From positions 326,050 to 390,049 of the forward strand of contig PASN01000009.1 in assembly GCA_002711995.1 (NCBI GenBank): a DNA stretch of 64,000 bases, read 5' to 3'. Source of the stretch: Halobacteriovoraceae bacterium (lineage in GTDB: Bacteria; Bdellovibrionota; Bacteriovoracia; Bacteriovoracales; Bacteriovoracaceae). The position numbers and the translations under genes were made by a program. Shown here piece by piece: positions 55,452 through 63,855 of the stretch (the stretch's first letter is position 1; every line of letters begins with the position of its first letter). The notes under the pieces are model-generated. The model saw nothing but the letters and a program-made list of their open reading frames with translations, was not told the origin of the DNA and searched no databases.

Positions 55452-57344
55452 TTAGCAAGCCGGACCTAGTACCTTCATTAAATCGAATCTATAATACTTA
55501 CCACTGGAGCCTATGCGCTGTATAGGGACTACATAAGCTCGTCTACCGCAGTAGAAATAGCCTATGTTAGGTCTAGAACTTCTTGACCCGACATTATCCC
55601 CTGAACTTAATTTACCAGTATTGGTATGGGTCTCACCGTCTGATATCCATGCCTCGTGATAAAACTTACCAGATCGTCCATAAACCTCTCCCCCTTGGAA
55701 AATTGCCTCTACTTCGTAGAAATTCCTTTCCTCATGTACCTCCTTAACTTCCAGCTTTATATCAAAGTCAATTGGAGGCACCTCTAAAGGTACGGTAAGT
55801 TCACTTCCATTAGTAAGAGATAATTTAAAGCTCCCTGGGAATGAAACCGACTCTTTAATTCCCCAATCACAGTCTTTATATTCACTAAAATACGTACAAA
55901 AACTTGTATCATCCTCCTCTTTCCCCATCTGTTTACCATTATAGGTGATATTTACGACCTCATCCGCAGTCTTAACATCTAAAACACCTCTAAATGGGCC
56001 TTGAGGTAAATATGCATAGTTTGGGTCGTACTCATTATCCACGCGATGGCTGATGAGTGACTTTACGTAGGTATAGTGTTGAATACCGCACTCCATTGGC
56101 TTATTATTCTTAAGTTTTTCATAATCAGAGTGGTGAATCAAGGCTAAGTCTTTGCCTTTGAGATTCTCGGCATGTTCTTGACCAGACACATAACTTACCT
56201 GGTTAAAACCTAGAAAATCACCATTTAGATCTAAGACTGGCTTTACTTCATCCGGTTCGTATTTTGTGCTATGGGGTGGTGGAACAGAATATAGCCCATA
56301 AAGTGAAGTATCACCAGAGAAAGCACTTCCATCACTGTTGTAAAGGCCCATATACAAATACTTTGATTCATTATCGCTAATTTGATGAAAGTCGCTTGCC
56401 CCTAAAACTTTCAATTTCAAGTTATCAATAGGTTCACAGTACCTACCTGTTATTTTTTCAGCTAAGGCACTTAGTTTATCCATGAATATTTCACTCATAG
56501 GTCTAAATACTTCTTCACCATCCATCCTTCCTTTCACATCGCTATTGGTATAAGTTCCAATAAAGAAATGACCAAATGGATCGGTTGTAATATTGCCCAA
56601 ATAGTCTGCATCAACATTAGGAGGAAGGATGCTTCCCAACTGTCCCAATCCTGCAATAACTTTATCTTGCTTACTAGTATAATAATCTCCATAACTTTCT
56701 TGTTTTGCAGCGATGTGACTTGCAGCAGAGCCGACCTGAAGGTTTGCATAATGCTTTAACCTTTCAATGTTAGGACCGTTTTTCAATTCCTCATAAAGAA
56801 GGTTTGCAAACAAGTTCCCTTGAGAGTGGCTCACCACAAGAACTGATCTCTTTTGAAGGTCAGTGCTCACCACTGCGGCTACATCAGAATGAAGTGTTGA
56901 GTATTCTGTACTTTGAACTCGCTGTATTTCTGCTTCCTTTAACTTCTCAGGGAAGTCTCCAGGCATGTTAGCAAGCCAGCCTCGGTCACTGAACCAGTAC
57001 TCAGCTACTTTTTTATACACTTCCTTCTCATTTAGATTAGAGTCAGCTTCTCTAATCTTTTGTGCAAGAACCTCTACAAAGTCATATATTCCGCGATTTT
57101 GGTTGTAGATGTATTTATAGCAAATATCCTCTACACCATTGGGAGAAATCCTTGTTTTATCATGGTCATTCTTTACCAAGGTATGAATATTGTTTCTTGA
57201 TTTTATTGCCCCACTCCATTTGGTCAGAACCCCATTTAAATATAGGACTTCCAGACTAGTGTCACCACACTCTGTAGGGTCAATGCTCTGGGCAAAATTA
57301 GACCATGAAAACAAAATCAGTATACAAGTAGAAAAAACTTTCAT
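55452..57344 (-). CDS. Exported alpha/beta-hydrolase (lipase/esterase-like)
   Basis: A 630-residue exported protein with a Sec signal (STCILILFSWSNFAQS). The nucleophile elbow is VVSHSQGNLFA with Ser174; the usual first Gly of GxSxG is Ser172 here. Several helices before it (RGIYDFVEVLAQKI) fit the alpha/beta fold, and the C-terminal 330 residues look like a beta-rich binding part with five or more Cys. It is the last gene of the PKD-lipoprotein-hydrolase operon, one base-step after the lipoprotein gene. Lipid or ester substrate is a guess. Confidence 0.68.
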   Translation of the reverse strand: MKVFSTCILILFSWSNFAQSIDPTECGDTSLEVLYLNGVLTKWSGAIKSRNNIHTLVKNDHDKTRISPNGVEDICYKYIYNQNRGIYDFVEVLAQKIREADSNLNEKEVYKKVAEYWFSDRGWLANMPGDFPEKLKEAEIQRVQSTEYSTLHSDVAAVVSTDLQKRSVLVVSHSQGNLFANLLYEELKNGPNIERLKHYANLQVGSAASHIAAKQESYGDYYTSKQDKVIAGLGQLGSILPPNVDADYLGNITTDPFGHFFIGTYTNSDVKGRMDGEEVFRPMSEIFMDKLSALAEKITGRYCEPIDNLKLKVLGASDFHQISDNESKYLYMGLYNSDGSAFSGDTSLYGLYSVPPPHSTKYEPDEVKPVLDLNGDFLGFNQVSYVSGQEHAENLKGKDLALIHHSDYEKLKNNKPMECGIQHYTYVKSLISHRVDNEYDPNYAYLPQGPFRGVLDVKTADEVVNITYNGKQMGKEEDDTSFCTYFSEYKDCDWGIKESVSFPGSFKLSLTNGSELTVPLEVPPIDFDIKLEVKEVHEERNFYEVEAIFQGGEVYGRSGKFYHEAWISDGETHTNTGKLSSGDNVGSRSSRPNIGYFYCGRRAYVVPIQRIGSSGKYYRFDLMKVLGPAC

Positions 57345-57914
57345 TTAAAATCCTTTTCTGGGCTTAATTTCAAATTCACATTTCTTTCGACGCATCTCTT
57401 GACGGGGTGGCAATGCATGGCTCTTTCCTGCAAAGTTTCTGTCTGCAACCATCCACGCCTTTACTCTTTCTTTAGTATTGTTACTTTTTTCTAAAATTTT
57501 ATCCCCTTGCTTTACCTGTTTTCCATATGGATCCTTAATTAAATCTGTATAGACATATAAAACGCAAACATCTGCATCAATCCAAAGAAATGAATGCTTA
57601 TTTAGCATCTCTTCATCATCTATATGAATCTGTATATTTCTTACTTCTTTGGCATATTGTTTACATGCCATTCTCTTGTTGTAATTTTCTTCACCTGGAA
57701 ACTCTCTGTTAATCCATCTTTCAATGTCATCTCTAACACCGTCATTGTTGGAGTCAATGCCACCAATGGTTTTGTCATTTTCAAAAAATCCAGGTTCAGG
57801 AGGTTCAAGCTTTCCATCGACCATGTTTCTGGAGTAATCAAGGCACGAGGTATTCAAGACCAATAACTGAAGGATTACAAATACCTTTAAAGTCTTAATT
57901 GCAATATTTCGCAT
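57345..57914 (-). CDS. Lipoprotein with DxDxDG calcium loop
   Basis: A 189-residue lipoprotein: lipobox in LVLNTSC, then a linker and a thrombospondin type 3-like calcium loop GIDSNNDGVRDDIERWI. The rest includes NTKERVKAWMVADRNFAG. The same module closes the giant PKD protein upstream. The ATG at 57914 is chosen as GAGG lies six bases before it; a second ATG at 57926 is also possible. It overlaps the end of the PKD gene by 20 bases, so translation is coupled. It probably anchors or partners the PKD protein. Confidence 0.78.
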   Translation of the reverse strand: MRNIAIKTLKVFVILQLLVLNTSCLDYSRNMVDGKLEPPEPGFFENDKTIGGIDSNNDGVRDDIERWINREFPGEENYNKRMACKQYAKEVRNIQIHIDDEEMLNKHSFLWIDADVCVLYVYTDLIKDPYGKQVKQGDKILEKSNNTKERVKAWMVADRNFAGKSHALPPRQEMRRKKCEFEIKPRKGF

Positions 57915-60900
57915 AATTAGCCTCATCTGTATCTAAAACCACCGCTTGTCCGGCAAAGTTAATTTGGGTTTGTGCCCAAGTGAGTAGTCTCTCTTTGGTA
58001 TTAAAGTAATTTATTCTCATTTGAGCTAGTTGTTCACTTGCTATTTCTCGGCCTAACTTGCTTTCTAAGCAATAGGTGTAAGCAATTTCTCTAAAAGTTG
58101 AATTAATAGAATCTTCTTTAACGTTTGCATTCTTCAGAGATGCATCAAAAAGTTTTGACATCTCCTTCATGAAAGTCTTTGTTTCATTGGGAATTGAAGA
58201 ATTGTTATTTACCCAAATCTCGATATCATCGCGAACCCCATCATTGTCTGAGTCAATCCCGAGTAAAGTCTCGTCCGCTGCTTCGCCTGGATCTTCAGGA
58301 ATAACATCTCCGCCAATATTTGGATGGGTTATGTTTAAGTTTTTGATTTGAACAGGGGTTGTGAAGGTATCGTTTGATGCACTAACTGATATTTCATAGC
58401 TTCCATTTTGATAAAAAATTTCTAATGGGAAAAGTGTTTCATTGGTTGTCTGGTTGAAAATACTTACATCATCTTTGACAACTTCAATTAAAAATTGAAC
58501 ATCTCCTTCTGCAACAGTTTCTGACATATCAAGTATATACTTGTATGGCGAAGAGCTGGATTCGAGTTTGTAACTCAACATGATCTCTGGAATGATGACT
58601 TCTATACTGAAAACATATGGATCTGAATCCGCTCCGACATTATCAACTGCGATTAGTTCAAACTCCCACATACCTTCCAGTAAATTAAGACTAAATTGTC
58701 CAGTTTGGAATTCCTCTTCCACAGAAATCCCTGTTTCGTGCACACCTCTAAGTTTCAAAGCGACTACATCTCCATCTGTATCATAGGAATTTGACGTAAA
58801 ATTAACTAGTCCAGATAAAGCACCATGCTCATATTCAACATTTGCAACTGGTTTGATATTCGGATCATAGATATAAATATGTTTAATGATCGGTTCAGAC
58901 TCTTTTCCAAAGTTGTCTGTCACAACTAAGGAGATACTCCACTCTCCCTCTTCAGGAAAGTTTATCTCAGAAGTCTGAGTTGAGCTGGATAGCTCCAATT
59001 TTGTTCCAGAGATGTGATTAAAGGTATAAAAATAGTTAGTTATATGCCCGTCGAGGTCATAAGAGTTCATAGCGTTTAAGTAGTAATGATTCCAAGAGTT
59101 CCCCTCTATGGCGATAAAATTAGCAATAGGTCTTGGATTGTTTAAAGTTATACTTCCCTGGATTTCGCTTGTGCCATTATCATTATCATAAACTTTAAGC
59201 GTATATGACCAAACTCCCTCATTCATAGGTAGCTCAAGTGTACTGTTAGGAACGTCCACTATATGGCTAATGCTATGCCCTTCATCGTGATAAAAAGTAT
59301 ACTCATATTTTACGATGCTTCCATCAGTATCCGAGGAGCTGCTTGCATCCAAAGACAGCTTATTCCATGTCTCGGCAACAGAGACATTGACGGCGGCCAA
59401 TGGTAATTCATTTACAATTGCAACAGTTTCAACTCTAGAACCAGAGATTAATCCCCACTGGTCAATTCCATTTATTTTTAAAGTCCAATTTCCTAGTAAA
59501 GTTAACTCTTGGGCAAAATTTTGAGAGTAGTGATTGCTAAATATTTTAAATCCAGATCCATGCTCAGCTTCCACATAAAAAGAATTTATGGTTTCATTCA
59601 CTAACGGATCAAAGCTTCCTGTGGTGTTAATATTAAAAGTCCTAGGTTCTGATGACTTTGTCACACTTGTCTGAATATCTGACCCTATAATGATCAGTTG
59701 CTGAGAGTGAGTTGTTGACTTTATTCCAAAAACATCAATAAAGTGATATTCAAGAGTCCAAACTCCCCTGCTCGGAAGGTCAAAGCCAAAGTAGTCTTCG
59801 TTATAAGTTTTTTCCACGATTTGACCAGTATCTTGGTTTGTTGCTTTAATGAAGCTTGTTGTGATGGTCGCAGGATAACTTTTATTTTCTTTTACATAGA
59901 AACCATATGGATATGATTCATCCTGAGCTACAGATATCTCAGCTATTGGAGAATCGAAATCCCAAGATATGTATTGTGTAAAATTGAATGGAGTAGATTC
60001 ATTTCCATCATTATCGATCGCTATAATTTCAAATTCCCAATCACCTTTTAGCGGAAATCTCATTTCTCTACCGCCATAGACATCTAAAATTGGCTTTATA
60101 ACTAAGCCATCGGGATGCGTAGCTTTAATTTGATGTTCAACAACTTCCCCCAAAGGGTCAAAGAATTCGGCGTTTATATAATAGATTCTCGGGTCATGGT
60201 CTGACATATCTAAAGAGTGCCACTGATAGGTTGGAACTAAATCCTCTTTAGTCCATTCAGCTAGGATTTCTCTAGTGTGGACATCACTTTTAAGCCCACT
60301 TTTATCCACTCCATAATACTCTATGTTCCACAGCCCAGGCTGATTAAAAATGATTCGGTTATCTTTAACTGTAGATGGCTCTGTAGGGAACACTACCGTT
60401 CCGTCCTCATGGGTCGCCTTATAATGAAATGTATCCATATTCTCATTATTTATGAAACTGGAACCAATCCACCACTCTGTTGGATTGTCGGGATTTTGCT
60501 CACTATAGACCCACTCTATTTTTGGTGCAATTTCAGTGGTGTGGGAGAAGCTTAGCTCTTTTTGGCCATAGTTATTTAAAGAGTCATAAACCCTTAACCT
60601 TAGAGTATAGTTTTCAACCTGATAATTTAAAGCAAAATATATTTCAGGGTCTTCACTATATATTCTTATCGGATTGTCGTAAGAATCTTCGTCCTCCTTA
60701 TAGAGGGATAAAAAGTATAAAAGATCTTTATCACCATCAGCATCGAAGCTATCACTAAAATTAACCATATAATGGCCAGGCAGCTCCGAGACCTCTTTTA
60801 TGGAGTGAACTACTGTTGGTAAGCTATTTGTCACGCTTATAGTCGAACGTTCACTCACATCAGTGTTCCCAAACTCATCTGTTACGGTAAGTTCAAGTTC

Positions 60901-61551
60901 ATAGCTACCTAACTCTTCAAAAGTCACATAAATATAGCTTCTAGGACTGGTTATGTGAGTTATGAGCTTGCTATCTTTGTAGACCTTATAGATATACTCC
61001 TTAATCTCTCCAGCATCTGAGTAAGATGATTCACCAGACATGAAAGCAAATCCCTGGTCAGTTTTATGTTCAACATACAGTTCAGCGAATGCCCTTTGAA
61101 TTTTAACTTTTTCGAATTTACCAAAGGAGAAAAAGGCCTTGAGCTTTCGGTGCCCCTTCTTTTTTCCTCTACCTTTTTTCTTTTTAACCTTTGACGCCAT
61201 GATCCTAAAAAAGACTTTGTACTCTCCGTAAAGAATTTTTGAAATATTTAAGTCTGCGAAGACTTCACCGCCCTCTTCATAGGTGGAAGCTGATCTCTTA
61301 GAGGTAATACTTCCCTCCAGTCGGTAGTAGATTTTTTTTGCTTTATATTTGTTTCTTTTGTGTTTAAGACTAATTTTTAAGATATCCTCTTTATCATTGT
61401 CTATTTCCTCAATAATGAAAGGACCATTTAGTTTTTTAAGAAATTTTACAAATAACCTTTTCTTGTCCTTGAATGGCTGTTCACTTTTCAAAGCTTTGAG
61501 CTTTGGTCTTTCCTTACCCTTGTACCATTTTAATTTGTTATCACTCTTCAA
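57895..61551 (-). CDS. Giant PKD-repeat surface protein (main frame)
   Basis: A 1218-residue frame starting at a TTG without a good ribosome site. About residues 1-170 are lysine-rich and unrecognised, with a basic patch near 117-130. From about 170 to 1050 there are roughly ten PKD-like beta-sandwich units marked by segments such as YELELTVTDEFGN, SYDTDGDV and SLVVTDNFGKES. The C-terminus has the calcium loop GIDSDNDGVRDDIEIWV and NTKERLLTW...NFAGQ, also in the lipoprotein. No signal peptide is in this frame, yet one exists just upstream in another frame (61607-61714), joined by a run of nine A residues. The real gene is probably 61714 to 57895 with a frame change. Confidence 0.85.
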   Translation of the reverse strand: MKSDNKLKWYKGKERPKLKALKSEQPFKDKKRLFVKFLKKLNGPFIIEEIDNDKEDILKISLKHKRNKYKAKKIYYRLEGSITSKRSASTYEEGGEVFADLNISKILYGEYKVFFRIMASKVKKKKGRGKKKGHRKLKAFFSFGKFEKVKIQRAFAELYVEHKTDQGFAFMSGESSYSDAGEIKEYIYKVYKDSKLITHITSPRSYIYVTFEELGSYELELTVTDEFGNTDVSERSTISVTNSLPTVVHSIKEVSELPGHYMVNFSDSFDADGDKDLLYFLSLYKEDEDSYDNPIRIYSEDPEIYFALNYQVENYTLRLRVYDSLNNYGQKELSFSHTTEIAPKIEWVYSEQNPDNPTEWWIGSSFINNENMDTFHYKATHEDGTVVFPTEPSTVKDNRIIFNQPGLWNIEYYGVDKSGLKSDVHTREILAEWTKEDLVPTYQWHSLDMSDHDPRIYYINAEFFDPLGEVVEHQIKATHPDGLVIKPILDVYGGREMRFPLKGDWEFEIIAIDNDGNESTPFNFTQYISWDFDSPIAEISVAQDESYPYGFYVKENKSYPATITTSFIKATNQDTGQIVEKTYNEDYFGFDLPSRGVWTLEYHFIDVFGIKSTTHSQQLIIIGSDIQTSVTKSSEPRTFNINTTGSFDPLVNETINSFYVEAEHGSGFKIFSNHYSQNFAQELTLLGNWTLKINGIDQWGLISGSRVETVAIVNELPLAAVNVSVAETWNKLSLDASSSSDTDGSIVKYEYTFYHDEGHSISHIVDVPNSTLELPMNEGVWSYTLKVYDNDNGTSEIQGSITLNNPRPIANFIAIEGNSWNHYYLNAMNSYDLDGHITNYFYTFNHISGTKLELSSSTQTSEINFPEEGEWSISLVVTDNFGKESEPIIKHIYIYDPNIKPVANVEYEHGALSGLVNFTSNSYDTDGDVVALKLRGVHETGISVEEEFQTGQFSLNLLEGMWEFELIAVDNVGADSDPYVFSIEVIIPEIMLSYKLESSSSPYKYILDMSETVAEGDVQFLIEVVKDDVSIFNQTTNETLFPLEIFYQNGSYEISVSASNDTFTTPVQIKNLNITHPNIGGDVIPEDPGEAADETLLGIDSDNDGVRDDIEIWVNNNSSIPNETKTFMKEMSKLFDASLKNANVKEDSINSTFREIAYTYCLESKLGREIASEQLAQMRINYFNTKERLLTWAQTQINFAGQAVVLDTDEANYAKYCN

Positions 61552-61606
61552 CTCAATTCCAAGGCTAGTATTAAAGTCCCTATCTTTATGTTGCGATTGA
61601 TAGACG

Positions 61607-61714
61607 TTAATTTTTTTTTAACCTGAATTTGTTTTTAATAAAGTCACCCTCTGGTAGAGCATAGACTGAGTTGATAAAACATAAGAGAGTTAAAAATAGA
61701 GAGTGAAAGCTCAT
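61607..61714 (-). CDS. Signal-peptide ORF in the other frame, 5' part of the PKD gene
   Basis: A 35-codon frame, MSFHSLFLTLLCFINSVYA then LPEGDFIKNKFR, is a good Sec signal with cleavage after VYA. GGAG lies five bases before the ATG. It ends in TAA at 61607-61609 just after the A9 run. Removing one A (or adding two) joins it to a stop-free stretch that runs into the 1218-residue PKD frame. So this is best read as the true N-terminus of that protein, out of frame by one base. Confidence 0.72.
   Translation of the reverse strand: MSFHSLFLTLLCFINSVYALPEGDFIKNKFRLKKN
61611..61619 (-). repeat. Homopolymer of nine A (coding strand) at the frame junction
   Basis: Nine consecutive T on the plus strand, read as A9 in the PKD gene. 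Runs of this length are known slippage sites for RNA polymerase and sites of replication slippage. It lies exactly where the signal-peptide frame and the PKD frame would have to be joined. Confidence 0.85.
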
Positions 61715-61755
61715 GTAGTCTCCAAGCTGGTCAAATAAACGAATTATTCCAATAA

Positions 61756-61804
61756 AACTATCTCGGGTATAAAACTAAAGATCTTAAGATTAATGTTTTT
61801 TCAC
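61756..61804 (-). promoter_or_regulatory. Upstream block of the PKD operon, copy A
   Basis: A 49-base block with AAGATCTTAAG at its core that is about 80% identical to 63782-63830, which lies before the truncated lipoprotein copy. It is 41 bases before the signal-peptide ATG and probably contains the operon promoter or a regulator site. Confidence 0.65.
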
Positions 61805-62002
61805 TCCTTCAGATAAATGAGACAATCTTTAAACGCTGTTTTTTTTAAAAGCTCTTTGAAGTTATTCGAAACGAGTGGATCTCTCTTTTTCCTGCTCCCT
61901 ACCAGATCAGAAATTTCGGTCTCATACGCTCCGAGATTCAAAATGTAATTCCAACAAGTTACACACTAATCGTTTTAATTAAACCACAACACAAAGCTGT
62001 TA

Positions 62003-62037
62003 TTATTTTACTACACATAGTAAGTGTGGTAAAATAA
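62003..62037. promoter_or_regulatory. Palindromic operator upstream of hipT
   Basis: Two 14-base arms (62003-62016 and 62024-62037) match in 13 positions as an inverted repeat around a seven-base spacer. It ends 25 bases before the hipT start and 15 bases before the AGGAG ribosome site, the expected place for a HipB-type repressor site. Confidence 0.72.
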
Positions 62038-62062
62038 CAACAGACGTTTTATAGGAGTAGAT

Positions 62063-62983
62063 TTGGACAAGTGCTTAAGATGTAAATTACATATTAATTA
62101 TAGAGAAGCTAAACATGGTTTTCATAATCGCTGTTTTCAAGAAGAATTCAACCTGGCCAGTGACGATGACTTTGTTGACCTTGTTCCTAGAAAGAGTAAC
62201 TCCTCCCCTGTTCTTAAAAGTGACTTTCAAAGTCGAATCGCTAGTAGCTTTTTCCATGGTGCATTTAAGAAGTATTCTTCAAGAATGGGTCAAAAAAAAT
62301 ATATCTTAAAAGTCCAAGAGGAAAAGTATCCTGAACTCCCGCATGTAGAGTTTTTATCAAACAAGCTCGCAGAGTTTATGGGCGTCAAAGTCGCTGACTA
62401 TCACTTTATAATGTTCAATAATGAAGTACCGACATTTGTCACAAGAAACTTCTTAGACGACTATCCCGCTGGAAACTTGGTGCACATTTGGCATTACCTA
62501 AAACAAGAAAGCATAGATGAGTTCAATTGTGAAAATCTCTTAAATATCATTTTTAACGAAACTCAAAGACCATTGGATCAGAGACGTTTTATAGAGATTT
62601 GTTTATTTGATATGATCGTTGGCAATCATGATCGCCACGGAAGAAACTTAGCTATAATAGAGATGAAGGGTAAGAAAATTCTTGCTCCATGCTATGACAA
62701 TCCATCATACATTGGGATTGAAGATGACTTTATTTTAGGTGCAAACCTTTGTCCTAAAGGAAAAATTTTCACCTCAAACTCACAGGAACCTGACATCTCG
62801 GACTACATAAGAGAGTTCACTTCTCTTGGCCACGGGGAAGTTGTAACCAGTTTCTTTGACCGAATTCAAGTTGAAAAAATAGAGAAGCTTGTTCTCTCGT
62901 CTTCTATGACAGAAAAAAGAAAAGCTGCAATTTTAAAACTAATTAAAGAAAATATGGAAAAGGCCAAAAATGAATTTAAATAA
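62063..62983 (+). CDS. HipT/HipA-like serine/threonine kinase
   Basis: A 306-residue HipA-like kinase lacking the HipA N-terminal subdomain. A zinc-finger-like pair C4-x2-C7 and H21-x2-C24 is at the start. The Gly-rich loop is at Ser72-Ser73-Arg-Met-Gly (an SSR form of the ISGxQ loop, the likely autophosphorylation site), the lysine is in YILKV, the catalytic Asp190 in VGNHDRHGRN, and the metal-binding Asp212 in APCYDNPS. Relatives phosphorylate aminoacyl-tRNA synthetases. The start is TTG at 62063 with AGGAG five bases upstream. It overlaps the next gene by 14 bases. Confidence 0.85.
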   Translation: MDKCLRCKLHINYREAKHGFHNRCFQEEFNLASDDDFVDLVPRKSNSSPVLKSDFQSRIASSFFHGAFKKYSSRMGQKKYILKVQEEKYPELPHVEFLSNKLAEFMGVKVADYHFIMFNNEVPTFVTRNFLDDYPAGNLVHIWHYLKQESIDEFNCENLLNIIFNETQRPLDQRRFIEICLFDMIVGNHDRHGRNLAIIEMKGKKILAPCYDNPSYIGIEDDFILGANLCPKGKIFTSNSQEPDISDYIREFTSLGHGEVVTSFFDRIQVEKIEKLVLSSSMTEKRKAAILKLIKENMEKAKNEFK

Positions 62984-63596
62984 GCTGTACATTTACCTTG
63001 AAACAAAAAGGGGCAGAACTTTTGTTGGGACACTGAAGAGAGAGGCAAACAACTTTTCATTTACTTACGATGAAAAGTACTTTTATTCTGAAAATCCAAT
63101 ACAGGTAGGGCCAGAGCTTTCACTAAAAAAGCGAAAACATCATTCAAAAAATTTATTTGGTATTTTTCTGGATAGGATCCCCAGTCGCCAAAACCCGGCT
63201 TATACAGATTACTGCAAAAAGATGGGTATAAAAGAAGATGAAGATGACGTGATGATTTTATTATCCACTCTAGGGGCCAGAGGGCCATCTTCATTTGTAG
63301 TTGAGAGAGACGTAGTTTTTGACTTCTCTGGTGACTTATTAAAGGAGTTTAGAAAAGATTTAAGGCTTTCAATGAGAGAATTTTCTAAGCTTTTTGATAT
63401 TTCCCTATCCTCTGTACAAAAGATTGAAAGTGGGAAAATTTCTGGAAAAGAAGTCCTTAAACGTATTGAGATATATTTTAAGTTTCCAGAAGTTGCAGCT
63501 TTTGAAGTAAAAAGAAACAAAAGAGAAGTGCATTCTGATTGCTATATCAAAGTAATGGAGGAGTTAAATAAAAGGACAACTACAGCTGTTTTATAA
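62970..63596 (+). CDS. HipS-like domain fused to HipB-type HTH (antitoxin candidate)
   Basis: A 208-residue protein. About residues 1-115 resemble the HipA N-terminal subdomain (HipS): GTLKREANNFSFTYDEKY, LFGIFLDRIPSRQNP and LLSTLGARGPSSFVV. About 120-172 are an XRE/HipB-like HTH: RLSMREFSKLFDISLSSVQK with IESGKIS. In HipBST systems HipB and HipS are separate proteins and HipS is the antitoxin. Here they are one polypeptide, encoded after the kinase. The start overlaps hipT by 14 bases. Confidence 0.8.
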   Translation: MNLNKLYIYLETKRGRTFVGTLKREANNFSFTYDEKYFYSENPIQVGPELSLKKRKHHSKNLFGIFLDRIPSRQNPAYTDYCKKMGIKEDEDDVMILLSTLGARGPSSFVVERDVVFDFSGDLLKEFRKDLRLSMREFSKLFDISLSSVQKIESGKISGKEVLKRIEIYFKFPEVAAFEVKRNKREVHSDCYIKVMEELNKRTTTAVL

Positions 63597-63612
63597 ACTT
63601 CTAGGTTTCGTT

Positions 63613-63759
63613 TCAGATATACTTATAACAAGTACCCTCTACATCATAAGGGTTAACTCCAACAACCATGTTTCTGGAGTAATCGAGGCATGAGCTACTC
63701 AAGACCAATAACTGAAGGATTACAAATATCTTTAAACTCTTAATTGCAATATTTTGCAT
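63613..63759 (-). pseudogene. Collapsed copy of the PKD/lipoprotein/hydrolase operon
   Basis: A 48-codon frame with GAGGAGG before its ATG. The first 31 residues (MQNIAIKSLKIFVILQLLV..., SSSC lipobox, LDYSRNMV) are about 90% identical at DNA level to the start of the lipoprotein at 57914. The last 14 residues (PYDVEGTCYKYI) match residues 66-79 of the hydrolase; DNA at 63606-63647 aligns with 57098-57139. Bases before the ATG match the last codons of the PKD gene. It is a deletion remnant of a second operon copy, though it could still make a tiny lipoprotein. Confidence 0.78.
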
Positions 63760-63781
63760 AGTTATCCTCCTCTGTATTTAA

Positions 63782-63830
63782 ACCTACCTCGGGTAATAAT
63801 TTCAAGATCTTAAGGTTAATGTTTCTTCAC
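63782..63830 (-). repeat. Upstream block, copy B
   Basis: A 49-base block matching 61756-61804 at about 80% identity, including the AAGATCTTAAG core. Here it is only 22 bases from the truncated lipoprotein start, since the PKD gene between them is gone. Similarity stops at 63830, near the probable left end of the IS110 element. Confidence 0.7.
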
Positions 63831-63855
63831 ATCTTTACGCATAAAAAAGAAGATA

